Source: Nitrospirota bacterium (lineage in GTDB: Bacteria > Nitrospirota > Nitrospiria > Nitrospirales > NS-4). Taken from it: a stretch of 35,162 bases of DNA. Positions 1-8,226 of this stretch are shown here, in pieces. The notes below the pieces were generated by a model. That model saw nothing but the letters and a program-made list of their open reading frames with translations, did not search any database and was not told the origin of the DNA. The stretch covers positions 1 to 35,162 of the forward strand of contig VBOG01000039.1 in assembly GCA_005877815.1 (NCBI GenBank), given 5' to 3'. The position numbers and the translations under genes are program-made. Within the stretch, counting starts at the first letter, position 1; each line of letters begins with the position of its first letter.

Positions 1-168
1 GTCATGATCGGCCTCTCGTTCAGCACCGCAACGTTCGCACAAGCTACGCCAGCCACGCCGGCTCCTACCGGCGGTGAGATGAAAAAAGACGAGGGCACGA
101 AGAAGGGCGAGAAAAAGGCAAAGAAGAAAAAGAACAAGGAAGAGAAAAAAGCCGAGGAAAAGCACTAA
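1..168 (+). CDS. Lys/Glu-rich exported protein, 3' part only
   Basis: Reading frame 1 is open from the window edge to TAA at 166-168, giving 55 residues of the C-terminal part. The visible part begins with a hydrophobic stretch (MIGLSFSTATFAQA) that resembles the end of a signal peptide with an A-x-A type cleavage site. A short Pro/Ala/Thr linker follows, then about 30 residues dominated by Lys and Glu. Such small, highly charged tails occur in periplasmic proteins of unknown role in environmental bacteria, and no family can be named. The true start lies outside the window, or could be the ATG at position 4. The gene converges on the unknown gene at 182-643 with only 13 bases between them. 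Confidence 0.6.
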   Translation, partial: VMIGLSFSTATFAQATPATPAPTGGEMKKDEGTKKGEKKAKKKKNKEEKKAEEKH

Positions 169-181
169 TCCTCCTCGCTCT

Positions 182-643
182 CTATCTCCGCTTCAAAGTA
201 TAGGCCGATGGCGTTGATCTGAATGCCGTCGGCCTTCTTTTACTCCGCGCCCGCAGCATGGGACGCTGATCCTCTTCAAAAATCATTTTGAGCGAATCAT
301 CAGAATTCTCCCATGCTTCAGCGGAGGTCTTGATAAGCCACTCTTTTACCCACGCTTTTTGCGGCGATGAAAGCAGGCTTTTGATCTGATGTGACCGTCC
401 CTGGTAAGGCTGGAGAAATCCCGCTCGATGTGCGACGTCCAGAATAGCCGTGCGGGCATAGACATTTGTGTACAGGACGGGCTTGCCATTCTCGTCCTCC
501 CCCTGGACCCAGAGTGAAATATACCGCTCTCCATTGATGCCCACGCTGTCCAATGCCGGTTGGATCTCCTGGAAGAGTTCGTTTTCGGTCTTATCAACCG
601 GCTTGGCCTCGTTCTGTAAAAACATAAAGTTTCGATTCCACAT
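182..643 (-). CDS. Unknown 153-residue protein
   Basis: I do not recognise this gene. The 153-residue product has no signal peptide or membrane segment. It looks like a soluble mixed alpha/beta protein with a conserved-looking middle (YISLWVQGEDENGKPVLYTN) and a very basic, Arg/Ser-rich C-terminal tail. The ATG at 643 is preceded by an AAAGAG ribosome-binding-like sequence. A later in-frame Met at residue 7 lacks one. An overlapping open frame on the same strand (346-720) also exists, but its composition is less protein-like beyond its first 35 residues. The basic tail could be an RNA/DNA-contacting extension or an extension past the original stop. Function is unknown. Confidence 0.55.
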   Translation of the reverse strand: MWNRNFMFLQNEAKPVDKTENELFQEIQPALDSVGINGERYISLWVQGEDENGKPVLYTNVYARTAILDVAHRAGFLQPYQGRSHQIKSLLSSPQKAWVKEWLIKTSAEAWENSDDSLKMIFEEDQRPMLRARSKRRPTAFRSTPSAYTLKRR

Positions 644-805
644 CTCTTTGTCTTCTCACTCTTTTCCAAATACAATTCAATCGCAGCGTGTTTTAGCACA
701 GATTTGCGGCAGGATGCCATCTCGACAAAGTTAGTCGCAAATGCGTCGCTGCATTGCCCCTGATTGGTCGCGGAACGTCGACAGGCTTGGGAGTCTAAAA
801 ATAGA

Positions 806-834
806 TTGACAAGGAAAAATGCTTATGGTACATA
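806..834 (+). promoter_or_regulatory. Sigma70-like promoter of the amt leader
   Basis: A perfect TTGACA at 806-811 is separated by 17 bases from TACATA at 829-834 (three of six matches to TATAAT). Transcription would start near 841, just before the first leader hairpin. This leaves a 5' leader of about 190 bases before the amt start codon at 1029. It also argues against translation starting at the in-frame ATG at 819, which would lie inside the promoter. Confidence 0.5.
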
Positions 835-842
835 TCGCGCCC

Positions 843-932
843 GTAGCACAGTGCTGTGCTACTGCGACGACGGCGTCTTTCCCTCGTGACGGAGCCCTGC
901 GGCCCCTACGGGAAAGACGCCGTTTCTGTTTT
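843..932 (+). promoter_or_regulatory. Structured amt leader: hexaloop hairpin plus terminator-like hairpin
   Basis: Two strong structures lie between the promoter and amt. Hairpin 1 pairs 843-849 with 856-862 (GTAGCAC/GTGCTAC) and encloses the hexaloop AGTGCT, with A at loop position 1 and G at position 4. Hairpin 2 pairs 870-883 with 910-923, a perfect 14-bp arm, and is followed by the T-rich run TTTCTGTTTT, the form of an intrinsic terminator. A small alternative hairpin at 866-877 (GAC/GTC with loop GACGGC) overlaps the 5' arm of the terminator, so the two are mutually exclusive. This is the geometry of ANTAR-protein antitermination leaders, which use paired hexaloop hairpins. The match of the second loop is imperfect. 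A riboswitch or protein-independent attenuator is the alternative. Confidence 0.55.
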
Positions 933-933
933 C

Positions 934-949
934 AGGACAAAGCTGTCCT
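934..949 (+). promoter_or_regulatory. Third leader hairpin upstream of amt
   Basis: AGGAC at 934-938 pairs with GTCCT at 945-949 around the hexaloop AAAGCT (939-944). This loop also has A at position 1 and G at position 4. It lies just downstream of the terminator-like hairpin, about 80 bases before the amt start. I see nothing else structured in 950-1013, which runs up to the Shine-Dalgarno sequence GAAGGAGG at 1014-1021. Confidence 0.35.
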
Positions 950-1028
950 TTGTCTATCGTTTCCTAACGACGGCAAGGATGGCTTTGTTGTTTTGAGACT
1001 GCACCGAATTTTTGAAGGAGGCCGACCG

Positions 1029-2456
1029 ATGCAGATTCTACGGCGACTGCTCATCACAACTGTTGCGATTGTTATTGCCATTTCATGCTGCATCACGGCG
1101 ACGCTCTCCATGGCGCAGCAGCCCGCCCCCGCGCCTCCGGCCGCCCCCGCTCCACCGCCGGCGACGCCATCGGAAGCCGCTCCACCGGCAGCGGGAACAC
1201 CTCCGGCGCCACCCGCAGCTCCGCCGAAGATTGACACTGGAGACACCGCCTGGCTGCTCACGTCCAGTGCCCTGGTGCTCATTATGACGGCGCCCGGCCT
1301 CGCCTTATTCTATGCCGGTATGGTCCGTGAGAAGAACGCGCTGGGTACCATCATGCAGAGTTTTATTATTCTCTGTCTCATCAGCGTGCAATGGGTCCTG
1401 TGGGGCTACAGCTTGGCGTTCGGTCCTGATAAGTGGCACATCATCGGCGGTCTCGAATGGCTCGGGCTGAACGGCGTGGGGCTGGAGCCGAACGCCGATT
1501 ATGGCGCGACGGTGCCCCACCAGGCCTTTATGATCTTCCAGGCCATGTTCGCGATCATCACGCCGGCGTTGATCACCGGCGCCTTCGCCGAACGGATGAA
1601 ATTCAGCAGCTTCCTCGTCTTTACGCTCCTCTGGGCCACGTTCATTTACGATCCCCTCGCGCACTGGGTCTGGGCGGTCGGGGGATGGCTCCGAAATTTG
1701 GGCGCGCTGGATTTTGCCGGCGGAACCGTCGTGCACATCAGTTCGGGCGTCTCGGCGCTGGCTTGCGCGATTGTGCTGAAGCAACGTCTGGGCTACGGCA
1801 AAGAGAACATGGCTCCGCATAACCTCCCGATGACGGTCTTGGGCGCCAGCCTGCTGTGGTTCGGATGGTTCGGATTCAACGCCGGAAGCGCTGTGGCGGC
1901 CGGCGGATTGGCGACAAGTGCGTTTGTCGTCACGAACAGCGCCACCGCCGCCGCAGCCCTGTCGTGGATGGTGATGGAATGGATGTATCGAGGAAAGCCC
2001 ACGGTCCTGGGTGCGGCCAGCGGCGCAGTGGCGGGATTGGTCGCCATCACGCCGGCATCAGGATTCGTCGGACCGATGTCGTCGCTCCTCATTGGAGTCG
2101 GAGCCGGCGTCATCTGTTATCTCGCGGTGATCTGGAAATCGAAATTGGGGTACGACGACTCTTTAGACGCCTTCGGAATCCATGGAATCGGCGGGACGTG
2201 GGGAGCATTGGCAACCGGCTTGTTTGCCTCCAAAGCCATTAATCCCGGAGGGGCCGATGGGCTCTTCTTCGGGAACCCTGGCCAGCTTGGGATTCAAGCC
2301 GTCGCGGTGCTTACCTCATGGGTGTTTGCCTTCGTCGGCACCATGGTGATCCTGAAAGTAATCGACGTGATGATGGGCTTGCGTGTGACGCGCGAAGAAG
2401 AGCAGATGGGCTTGGATTTAAGCCAGCATGAAGAGCGAGCCTATTCTAAAAACTAA
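1029..2456 (+). CDS. amt: Ammonium transporter (Amt/MEP/Rh family)
   Basis: This is a trimeric inner-membrane channel that brings in ammonium or ammonia. I place the start at the ATG at 1029 (475 residues) because GAAGGAGG lies 7 bases upstream and a clear signal peptide follows, ending near AMAQQ-like residues (LSMAQQ). The longer frame from 819 would cover the promoter and leader hairpins. A Pro/Ala-rich linker of about 40 residues precedes the first core membrane helix (ALVLIMTAPGLALFYAGM). Family hallmarks include the FIYDPLAHWVW segment with the conserved Asp, and the twin pore histidines in VVHISSGVSA and FGIHGIGGTWGA. The C-terminus (LSQHEERAYS) is the segment that GlnK-type proteins contact. 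glnK follows after 37 bases, so the two probably share one transcript controlled by the leader. Confidence 0.96.
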   Translation: MQILRRLLITTVAIVIAISCCITATLSMAQQPAPAPPAAPAPPPATPSEAAPPAAGTPPAPPAAPPKIDTGDTAWLLTSSALVLIMTAPGLALFYAGMVREKNALGTIMQSFIILCLISVQWVLWGYSLAFGPDKWHIIGGLEWLGLNGVGLEPNADYGATVPHQAFMIFQAMFAIITPALITGAFAERMKFSSFLVFTLLWATFIYDPLAHWVWAVGGWLRNLGALDFAGGTVVHISSGVSALACAIVLKQRLGYGKENMAPHNLPMTVLGASLLWFGWFGFNAGSAVAAGGLATSAFVVTNSATAAAALSWMVMEWMYRGKPTVLGAASGAVAGLVAITPASGFVGPMSSLLIGVGAGVICYLAVIWKSKLGYDDSLDAFGIHGIGGTWGALATGLFASKAINPGGADGLFFGNPGQLGIQAVAVLTSWVFAFVGTMVILKVIDVMMGLRVTREEEQMGLDLSQHEERAYSKN

Positions 2457-2460
2457 CTAG

Positions 2461-2832
<372 letters not shown>

Positions 2833-2860
2833 TCGAGACACGACATCGGCAATTGCTGGA

Positions 2861-4090
2861 TTACTCGTAACGCAAGGCGTCGATGGGATTGAGTCGGGAG
2901 GCCTTGTTGGCGGGATAAAGACCGAAGAAGACCCCGACGAGCGCCGAAAAGCCAAACGCGATGAACATGCTGTGGCTGGAGATGATGGTGGGCCAGCCCG
3001 CAAAGTTGCTGGCGACCTTGGCCCCAGCCACGCCTATCACCACGCCGATCAGACCCCCGAATGCGCTGATTACGACGGCCTCCACAAGGAATTGCAGGAG
3101 GATATGCCTGCGCTTGGCGCCCACCGCCATGCGAATGCCGATTTCCCGTGTCCGCTCCGTCACAGACACGAGCAGAATGTTCATGATCCCGATCCCTCCC
3201 ACGAGCAGCGAGATGGACGCCACGGCAAGGAGCATGAGTGTCATGGATTCGCTGGTTCCCTCCTGAAGCTTGACCGTGTCGAGCTGGTTGCGCACCGTGA
3301 AGTCATCGTCCTGGTCGCCGCGAATCTTGTGGCGTTGCCGTAGGACCCGCTTCACATCAGCGGCGACCTGATCCATATATTCCGGCGCTTCGGCCGAAAG
3401 AAACCCTGCGCCAATGGACCCGATGAACTTCGTTCCCATCACCTTTCGCTCGGCGGTGGAGAATGGAATAAAGACGACATCGTCTTGGTCGGTGCCGCGC
3501 GAATCAAACCCCTTCGCCGCCAGTGTGCCGACCACCCTGAACGGAATATTTTTGAGTCTGACGGTCGCGCCGATGGCGTCTTCCCCCGGAAGAAACAGAT
3601 TGTCAACCACTGTCTTGCCGAGCAGGATGACCTTCGAGGCGGCGTCAATATCGGTCTGGATGAAGAGATCGCCGGCATCGAGGGACCAGTTGCGGATTGT
3701 GAGATATCCAAGCACGACCCCGTTGACCGACGTGAACCAATTGCGATTTTCGTGGACGATCTGGACCGCTTCGCGGCGGCTCCAGCCGACATCCGTGACA
3801 TGCGGAAGTTTGCCCAATTCCTCAATGTCAGCCGATGTGAGCGTCACGGCGCCGCCGAGCCCCGTGCGCACACCGCTGACATTGATCGAACCTGGATAGA
3901 CCGTAATCACGTTCGTCCCGTAAGTGGCGATCTGCGCTTGAACCGCCGCCTTCGCGCCTTGCCCGATGGATACCATCGCGATCACCGCTCCCACGCCGAT
4001 GATGATGCCCAGCATGGTGAGGGCCGATCGCAATCGGTGTCGCGAGAGAATCCTGAAGGCGACGAGGACCGTCATCGCGAGAAGATTCAT
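2861..4090 (-). CDS. macB: MacB-type ABC transporter permease
   Basis: This is the membrane subunit of a tripartite ABC efflux pump (type VII ABC/mechanotransmission family). The 409-residue protein has one N-terminal membrane helix (LTMLGIIIGVGAVIAMVSIG), a large periplasmic MacB_PCD-like domain, and three C-terminal helices in the FtsX/MacB permease domain, including the typical TERTREIGIRMAVGA loop. In E. coli MacB the ATPase is fused in front. Here it is a separate gene immediately upstream, with an ATGA overlap (4087-4090). This is the last gene of the tetR-tolC-macA-macB operon. The substrate (macrolides, lipopeptides, lipoproteins or other) cannot be told from sequence. Confidence 0.9.
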   Translation of the reverse strand: MNLLAMTVLVAFRILSRHRLRSALTMLGIIIGVGAVIAMVSIGQGAKAAVQAQIATYGTNVITVYPGSINVSGVRTGLGGAVTLTSADIEELGKLPHVTDVGWSRREAVQIVHENRNWFTSVNGVVLGYLTIRNWSLDAGDLFIQTDIDAASKVILLGKTVVDNLFLPGEDAIGATVRLKNIPFRVVGTLAAKGFDSRGTDQDDVVFIPFSTAERKVMGTKFIGSIGAGFLSAEAPEYMDQVAADVKRVLRQRHKIRGDQDDDFTVRNQLDTVKLQEGTSESMTLMLLAVASISLLVGGIGIMNILLVSVTERTREIGIRMAVGAKRRHILLQFLVEAVVISAFGGLIGVVIGVAGAKVASNFAGWPTIISSHSMFIAFGFSALVGVFFGLYPANKASRLNPIDALRYE

Positions 4091-4815
4091 CCCCCCGCTT
4101 GCTCCATGACAACGGGAGAAGCCTGGGACTCGGCCACCGGCCGATCTGACAGGATGATGCCGTCTTTCATCGTAATTACTCGATGGGCATATTGCGCGAT
4201 CTCCGGCTCATGCGTCACCAGGACGATCGTCATCTTTTCCTGGGTGTTCAAACGAGTCAGCATGTCCATGATCTCCCTCGAGGCCTGGCTGTCCAGATTC
4301 CCGGTCGGCTCGTCCGCGAGGATCAGGATGGGATTGGTCACCAGCGCGCGGGCAATCGCCACACGCTGCTGCTGTCCGCCGGAAAGCTGCGATGGATGAT
4401 GGCGTTCCCTGCCGGCAAGCCCTACACGCTCAAGCGCCCGCAACGCCAGCGCCTGCTGCTCGCGCGAAGGAATACCCCGATAGAACAGCGGCAACTGCAC
4501 GTTTTCCCGCGCGGTCGTTCGCGGAATGAGGTTGAAATTCTGAAAGACAAACCCAATCTTGCGGTTCCGGATGTCCGCCAAGCGGTTGGCGCCGAGCGTC
4601 GAGACGTCCACGCCATCGAGCTCATACGTCCCGCTGGTCGGCACATCAAGGCACCCCAGGATATTCATCACGGTGGACTTGCCCGACCCGGACGCGCCCA
4701 TGATGGCGACACACTCGCCGGCCGTGATGGTCAGCGATACGCCACGCAGCGCATGGACGTCGGTTTCGCCCATGCTGTACGTCTTGACTAGATCGCGACA
4801 GACGATCAGGCTCAC
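4087..4815 (-). CDS. MacB-type ABC transporter ATP-binding protein
   Basis: This 242-residue ATPase powers the adjacent permease. It shows a complete nucleotide-binding domain: Walker A (MGASGSGKST), Q-loop (FVFQNFNLI), ABC signature (LSGGQQQRVAIARAL), Walker B (LILADEPTGNLDS) and H-loop histidine (LVTHEPEIA). The family is that of LolD/MacB/FtsE-like exporters. It overlaps the stop of the adaptor gene upstream (4812-4815) and the start of the permease downstream, both as ATGA, which indicates translational coupling. The last 20 residues after the conserved domain look like a poorly conserved tail. Confidence 0.93.
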   Translation of the reverse strand: MSLIVCRDLVKTYSMGETDVHALRGVSLTITAGECVAIMGASGSGKSTVMNILGCLDVPTSGTYELDGVDVSTLGANRLADIRNRKIGFVFQNFNLIPRTTARENVQLPLFYRGIPSREQQALALRALERVGLAGRERHHPSQLSGGQQQRVAIARALVTNPILILADEPTGNLDSQASREIMDMLTRLNTQEKMTIVLVTHEPEIAQYAHRVITMKDGIILSDRPVAESQASPVVMEQAGG

Positions 4816-6098
4816 AGGCCCCTCGGCCGCTGCGATGGCTGGCTTCCGAAGCCCGGGGGCAAGGCCGCTCCAGGGCGCTCGCCTCTGGACATTTCGACCC
4901 CGACAATGACTTCGTCGCCTTCTTTGATCGGACCGTCGATCAGTTCCGTGAATAATCCGTCCGACAGGCCGGTCTTGACCTCGACGGGGATCGGTTCGCT
5001 TTCCTGTGCCGGAAGCCAGACAGTCGGCACGACGGTCTTCCCCTCCCGGCCGCTTCGGCCACTGAGAACACTCGACTTTCCTCCTCGCTGAGGCTGTTCT
5101 GCGGCCGAAAGTTCCGGCCCTTTCGCGTGGTCCGCCTTCACCGTCGGCTTGAACCGCAACGCGGCGTTCGGGAGTTTCAGCACATCCTCACGCCGCTCCA
5201 CTACGATGGTCACATTGGCCGTCATGCCGGGCTTCAGGTGAAGGTCGGGATTGTTCACCTCAACGACGATGTCATAGGTCACGACATTCTGCACATTGAT
5301 GGGGGCGTTCCTCACTTGAATCACCTTCCCCTTGAATGGCTGCTTGGGATAGGCATCCACCATGAAGAACGCGTCTTTCCCTTCCACGATACCGCCGACG
5401 TCGGACTCACTGACATTCGTGTCCACCTGCATTTTCGTCAGATCCTTCGCGACAAGAAACAACACGGGCGTCTGAAAACTGGCCGCGACCGTCTGCCCGA
5501 CATCGACGTTGCGTGAAATCACAATGCCGTTCACGGGCGAGAAGATCTCCGTATACTTCAGGTCCAGCTTGGCTCTTCTCAATAGCGCCTCCGCCTGGTG
5601 GACCTGCGCCTCGGCCACCTGCAGCCCGGCCTCCGCCGTGCTATAGGCCGTGCGGGCGTTGTCCCAGTCGGCCTTGGCAATCAGATTTTGCTCGTAGAGC
5701 GCTTTTGCGCGATCAAGGTCCAGCTTTCGCTGAGACAGGTCCGCCCGGGCCTTCGCGAGACTGCCTTTGCTATTGGCCACATTGGCTTCCATCTCCATCA
5801 CCTTGATCTGAAAAGGCGCCGGATCGATCACCGCGACAAGTTGCCCGGCCTTCACCTCAGAATTGAAATCAGCATACAGGTGCCTGATGATGCCGGAGAC
5901 CTGACTGCCCACCTGCACCGTCTGAACGGGATTGATCGTGCCCGTCGCTGTGACGACTTGGGCCACCGTCCCGCGCTCAACTTTCGCCGTCTTGTACTTA
6001 AGCGGCGGTTTCTGGTTGCCATACCAATACCAGACCCCTCCGGCCCCGAGAATAACGGCCAGGAGCGTCGCCCCGGCGATCCATTTGCCTCTGTTCAT
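4812..6098 (-). CDS. macA: MacA-like periplasmic adaptor (membrane fusion protein)
   Basis: The 428-residue protein bridges the inner-membrane ABC pump and the outer-membrane channel. A single N-terminal membrane anchor (residues about 8-27) is followed by a barrel-sandwich/biotinyl-lipoyl half (VTATGTINPVQTVQVGSQVS). A long coiled-coil hairpin rich in Ala, Lys and Leu follows (about residues 100-190), then the second lipoyl half (IFSPVNGIVISRNVDVGQTV), a beta-barrel and a membrane-proximal domain. A Gly/Ser/Lys-rich insert lies near residues 310-360, which is longer than in typical MacA. Its start overlaps the stop of the TolC-like gene as ATGA. Order and coupling support a MacA-MacB-TolC pump. 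Confidence 0.9.
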   Translation of the reverse strand: MNRGKWIAGATLLAVILGAGGVWYWYGNQKPPLKYKTAKVERGTVAQVVTATGTINPVQTVQVGSQVSGIIRHLYADFNSEVKAGQLVAVIDPAPFQIKVMEMEANVANSKGSLAKARADLSQRKLDLDRAKALYEQNLIAKADWDNARTAYSTAEAGLQVAEAQVHQAEALLRRAKLDLKYTEIFSPVNGIVISRNVDVGQTVAASFQTPVLFLVAKDLTKMQVDTNVSESDVGGIVEGKDAFFMVDAYPKQPFKGKVIQVRNAPINVQNVVTYDIVVEVNNPDLHLKPGMTANVTIVVERREDVLKLPNAALRFKPTVKADHAKGPELSAAEQPQRGGKSSVLSGRSGREGKTVVPTVWLPAQESEPIPVEVKTGLSDGLFTELIDGPIKEGDEVIVGVEMSRGERPGAALPPGFGSQPSQRPRGL

Positions 6099-7441
6099 GA
6101 ACCTCCCTGCATGGGAATCGACACTCCCATGGCCCGTTCCAGTTGGGCCTTGGCCGCCTGGTAGGTGGACATGGCGACGACATCGTTTGTCTGTGCATTG
6201 ACCAGTGCCACCTCCGCGTCCGTGACTTCAACCGCCGTGCCGAGCCCGGCACGGTATCGTCCCTCAGCCAACGCCAGGCGTTCCTTCGCCTGGACGACGG
6301 TGATGGCCGTCACTTGCAAGCGCTCTTTGGTAGACACTAAATTGAGGTACGCTTGGCTGACGTCGGAGACCACCGTGTTCCGAAGAACATCGCCGTTCGC
6401 TTTCGTCGCGAGCAGATTGGCCCGGGCTTCGGCCACCTGCTGTTTCGTGAGAAATCCGTTGAAGATAGGAACATTGATGGCACCCAGAACGTTCCAATTC
6501 CACACCAGTGGAAACTCCTGTCCATTGTAGGAGTACCCGGCCGAGCCGGTCACATTCGGCAGGAAGTCTGCTTCGGCGGTCTTGATGGCCGATTCTGCGG
6601 CCTGCTCGAGCGCCCGCTGGGAGATCAGCTCCGGGCGGAGGCGCATGGCACGGTCAATCGATTCTTCCAGTGAAATAGGAACTTCTTCCAACGCTTGCGG
6701 CTCCTCAACCTGATAGGGCCGGCTGGTCATGATGCCCATGGCGTTGTTCAGCGTCACGCGAGCGAGCGATAAGTTATTTTTGGCGGTGATCAAATTGAGT
6801 TGGGCATTCGAGAGGTCGACCTCTGCGGTCGTGACGTCGACTTTCGGCGCAACGCCGACTTTGAACCGCCCCTTGGCCAGATCCAGATGCTTCTGGAATT
6901 GCGCGATCGCCTCCTGGTTCACCACCAACAAGCGCTGAGCCTGCTGTTGCCCGTAATAGGCCTGCTGCACGTTCACCACGACCGTCTGCAGCGCCGTTTC
7001 GGCATCGTACCGGGCGGATTGAAGGTTGAACTCTGCCGTCTGGACCTGGGACCGAATTTTCCCGAAGTCGAAAATTGTCTGATTCAGGGTGGCATTGTTC
7101 AGGTAGGTGCCGAACGTATCCCCGCGCGTATTCCTGGTGACCGGCCCGCCACCGAACGACGTCGCAATGTTGGCGGTCGCGCGTTGATATGCGAGGCGTC
7201 CCTGGACCTGAGGGTAATAACCCGAACGCGCTTCTCCGACCCGCGCCTCTGTGACACCTTGATTCCCGGAGGCCACCCGCAGATTCGGATTATTCGCGCG
7301 AGCGATCTGGATGGCTTTTTCCAAGGTCAGCACGTCCGGAATCGCACCGGGCAACTCGTCAGCCGAAAAAGCCGTCGCAAAGCATAGGGCGATCCCGCCG
7401 AGCGATGCCGCAACTGTACCCAGGATGATTTTTACGTGCAT
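6095..7441 (-). CDS. TolC-family outer membrane efflux protein
   Basis: This is an outer-membrane channel subunit of the efflux pump. I choose the ATG at 7441 (448 residues), which follows AGGAGG with a 5-base spacing and begins a signal peptide (MHVKIILGTVAASLGGIA, cleavage near FSADE). The adjacent ATG at 7444 would be too close to the ribosome-binding site, and the open frame further upstream is not protein-like. The mature protein has the two repeated OEP domains: N-terminal half LTLEKAIQIARANNPNL, second half ISLEESIDRAMRLRPEL. Long Ala/Gln-rich helices end each half (for example VTDAEVALVNAQTND). It sits 26 bases after tetR, and its own stop overlaps the macA start. Confidence 0.92.
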   Translation of the reverse strand: MHVKIILGTVAASLGGIALCFATAFSADELPGAIPDVLTLEKAIQIARANNPNLRVASGNQGVTEARVGEARSGYYPQVQGRLAYQRATANIATSFGGGPVTRNTRGDTFGTYLNNATLNQTIFDFGKIRSQVQTAEFNLQSARYDAETALQTVVVNVQQAYYGQQQAQRLLVVNQEAIAQFQKHLDLAKGRFKVGVAPKVDVTTAEVDLSNAQLNLITAKNNLSLARVTLNNAMGIMTSRPYQVEEPQALEEVPISLEESIDRAMRLRPELISQRALEQAAESAIKTAEADFLPNVTGSAGYSYNGQEFPLVWNWNVLGAINVPIFNGFLTKQQVAEARANLLATKANGDVLRNTVVSDVSQAYLNLVSTKERLQVTAITVVQAKERLALAEGRYRAGLGTAVEVTDAEVALVNAQTNDVVAMSTYQAAKAQLERAMGVSIPMQGGS

Positions 7442-7467
7442 CATGCCCTCCTGTGACTGTAAACCTT

Positions 7468-8088
7468 TCACGCCTGATGAATACCGGTTAAAAACAAATC
7501 CTTGAGCAAGGCCGTCTTCGCGACCAATGACCCGGGCGGCTGGTTCCCCAGGATCCAGTGAAAGATCGTGGCATTCATCATGCCGTTCAACGCAAACGCT
7601 GCTTCTTGAGACGCCAGCCGTTTGAACTCGCCAGTCTTCACGCCCTCGTCGACGATGCCCGCGATCAAATCGAGATGCGAGAGGAGCTTCTTCCAGATAC
7701 GTTCCCCGAACGCGCTTTTTGCCGTCCATTCAAACCCACTCCATTCGGCGACGTAGATGCGGAAAAAATTCCTATTGTGTTCGAAAAAATTCAGCTTCGT
7801 TCGGATCAAGGCTTCGATCTTTGCCGGCCCGCCGACGGCCGCACGCGTCTGCTCCTCCACCTCGGTGAGGTACGCCGTCACTTTCCCGTCGACCAACGAG
7901 AGGTAGATCTCCTCCTTGCTCTTGAAGATTTGATAGAGCGTCCCGATCGCGAACTCCGCCTCTTCCGCAATATCGGCCATCGTCGTTTTGAAGAAACCGT
8001 TCTTCGAAAACACCGCCTCGGCGGCAGCCAGGAGCTCCCGGCGGCGAACCAATCCCTCGCGCGCCTTCCTCGAAAGCTTGACAGTCAT
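7468..8088 (-). CDS. TetR-family transcriptional repressor of the efflux operon
   Basis: The 206-residue protein has an N-terminal TetR helix-turn-helix (about residues 12-58: AAEAVFSKNGFFKTTMADIA, then IGTLYQIFKSKEEIY). A variable helical ligand-binding domain follows, with Trp/Phe-rich segments and a TetR_C-like dimer interface. The ATG at 8088 is chosen because GGGTGAGG lies just upstream. A TTG at 8103 would add five residues. It is the first gene of the pump operon, so it probably represses its own promoter and the pump until an inducer binds. Two matching palindromes overlap that promoter. The inducer is unknown. Confidence 0.9.
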   Translation of the reverse strand: MTVKLSRKAREGLVRRRELLAAAEAVFSKNGFFKTTMADIAEEAEFAIGTLYQIFKSKEEIYLSLVDGKVTAYLTEVEEQTRAAVGGPAKIEALIRTKLNFFEHNRNFFRIYVAEWSGFEWTAKSAFGERIWKKLLSHLDLIAGIVDEGVKTGEFKRLASQEAAFALNGMMNATIFHWILGNQPPGSLVAKTALLKDLFLTGIHQA

Positions 8089-8106
8089 GCCCTCACCCCA
8101 CAATCT

Positions 8107-8138
8107 GAATGCCTATTCGTGAATTAGAATGCCTGTTC
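8107..8138. promoter_or_regulatory. Tandem operator-like palindromes before tetR
   Basis: Two copies of GAATGCCTRTTC lie at 8107-8118 and 8127-8138, exactly 20 bases apart, so they fall on the same DNA face about two helical turns apart. Each copy is itself an inverted repeat (GAAT/ATTC-like arms). They cover the region from just after the -10 box to the tetR ribosome-binding site, the expected place for repressor binding. Assignment to the adjacent TetR protein is inference. Confidence 0.55.
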
Positions 8139-8167
8139 AGTCTAAGGGACGGTGGAAAGTCTGTCAA
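8139..8167 (-). promoter_or_regulatory. Sigma70-like promoter of the tetR-efflux operon
   Basis: Read on the minus strand, TTGACA (8167-8162) is followed after 17 bases by TAGACT (8144-8139, four of six matches). Transcription would start near 8132, inside the second palindrome. The -35 box lies just beyond the terminator of the upstream gene. Confidence 0.5.
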
Positions 8168-8171
8168 ACGC

Positions 8172-8207
8172 AAACAAAAAGGCCATGCCATAGAAGAAGG
8201 CATGGCC
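8172..8207 (-). terminator. Intrinsic terminator of the lipoprotein-like gene
   Basis: GGCCATGCC (8181-8189) and GGCATGGCC (8199-8207) form a perfect 9-bp stem. On the minus strand the stem is followed by TTTTTGTTTG. It lies 20 bases past the stop of the 8227-9012 gene and separates it from the efflux operon. Confidence 0.85.
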
Positions 8208-8226
8208 CTATGAAGCCGGAGAGAGG

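Noticed and set aside
346..720. Overlapping 124-residue frame on the minus strand near the left edge
   Set aside because: After about 35 residues it becomes Arg/Ser-rich and non-protein-like, while the 182-643 frame has a better ribosome-binding site and composition.
846..860. Sigma54 promoter candidate (TAGCAC-N5-TGTGC) upstream of amt
   Set aside because: The nearly invariant GG of the -24 element is missing (AG), and the bases are better explained as the two arms of the first leader hairpin.
819..1028. N-terminal extension of Amt from an ATG at 819
   Set aside because: It overlaps the promoter and two leader hairpins, is Cys/Arg-rich and unlike Amt proteins. A strong ribosome-binding site and signal peptide occur at 1029.
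932..1282. Gly/Ala-rich antisense frame opposite the Amt N-terminus
   Set aside because: It is the complement of the Pro/Ala-rich linker of Amt and has no independent signal.
3485..4399. Long plus-strand frame (304 residues) opposite the MacB genes
   Set aside because: It is antisense to two well-identified ABC transporter genes and has charged, low-complexity composition typical of a shadow frame.
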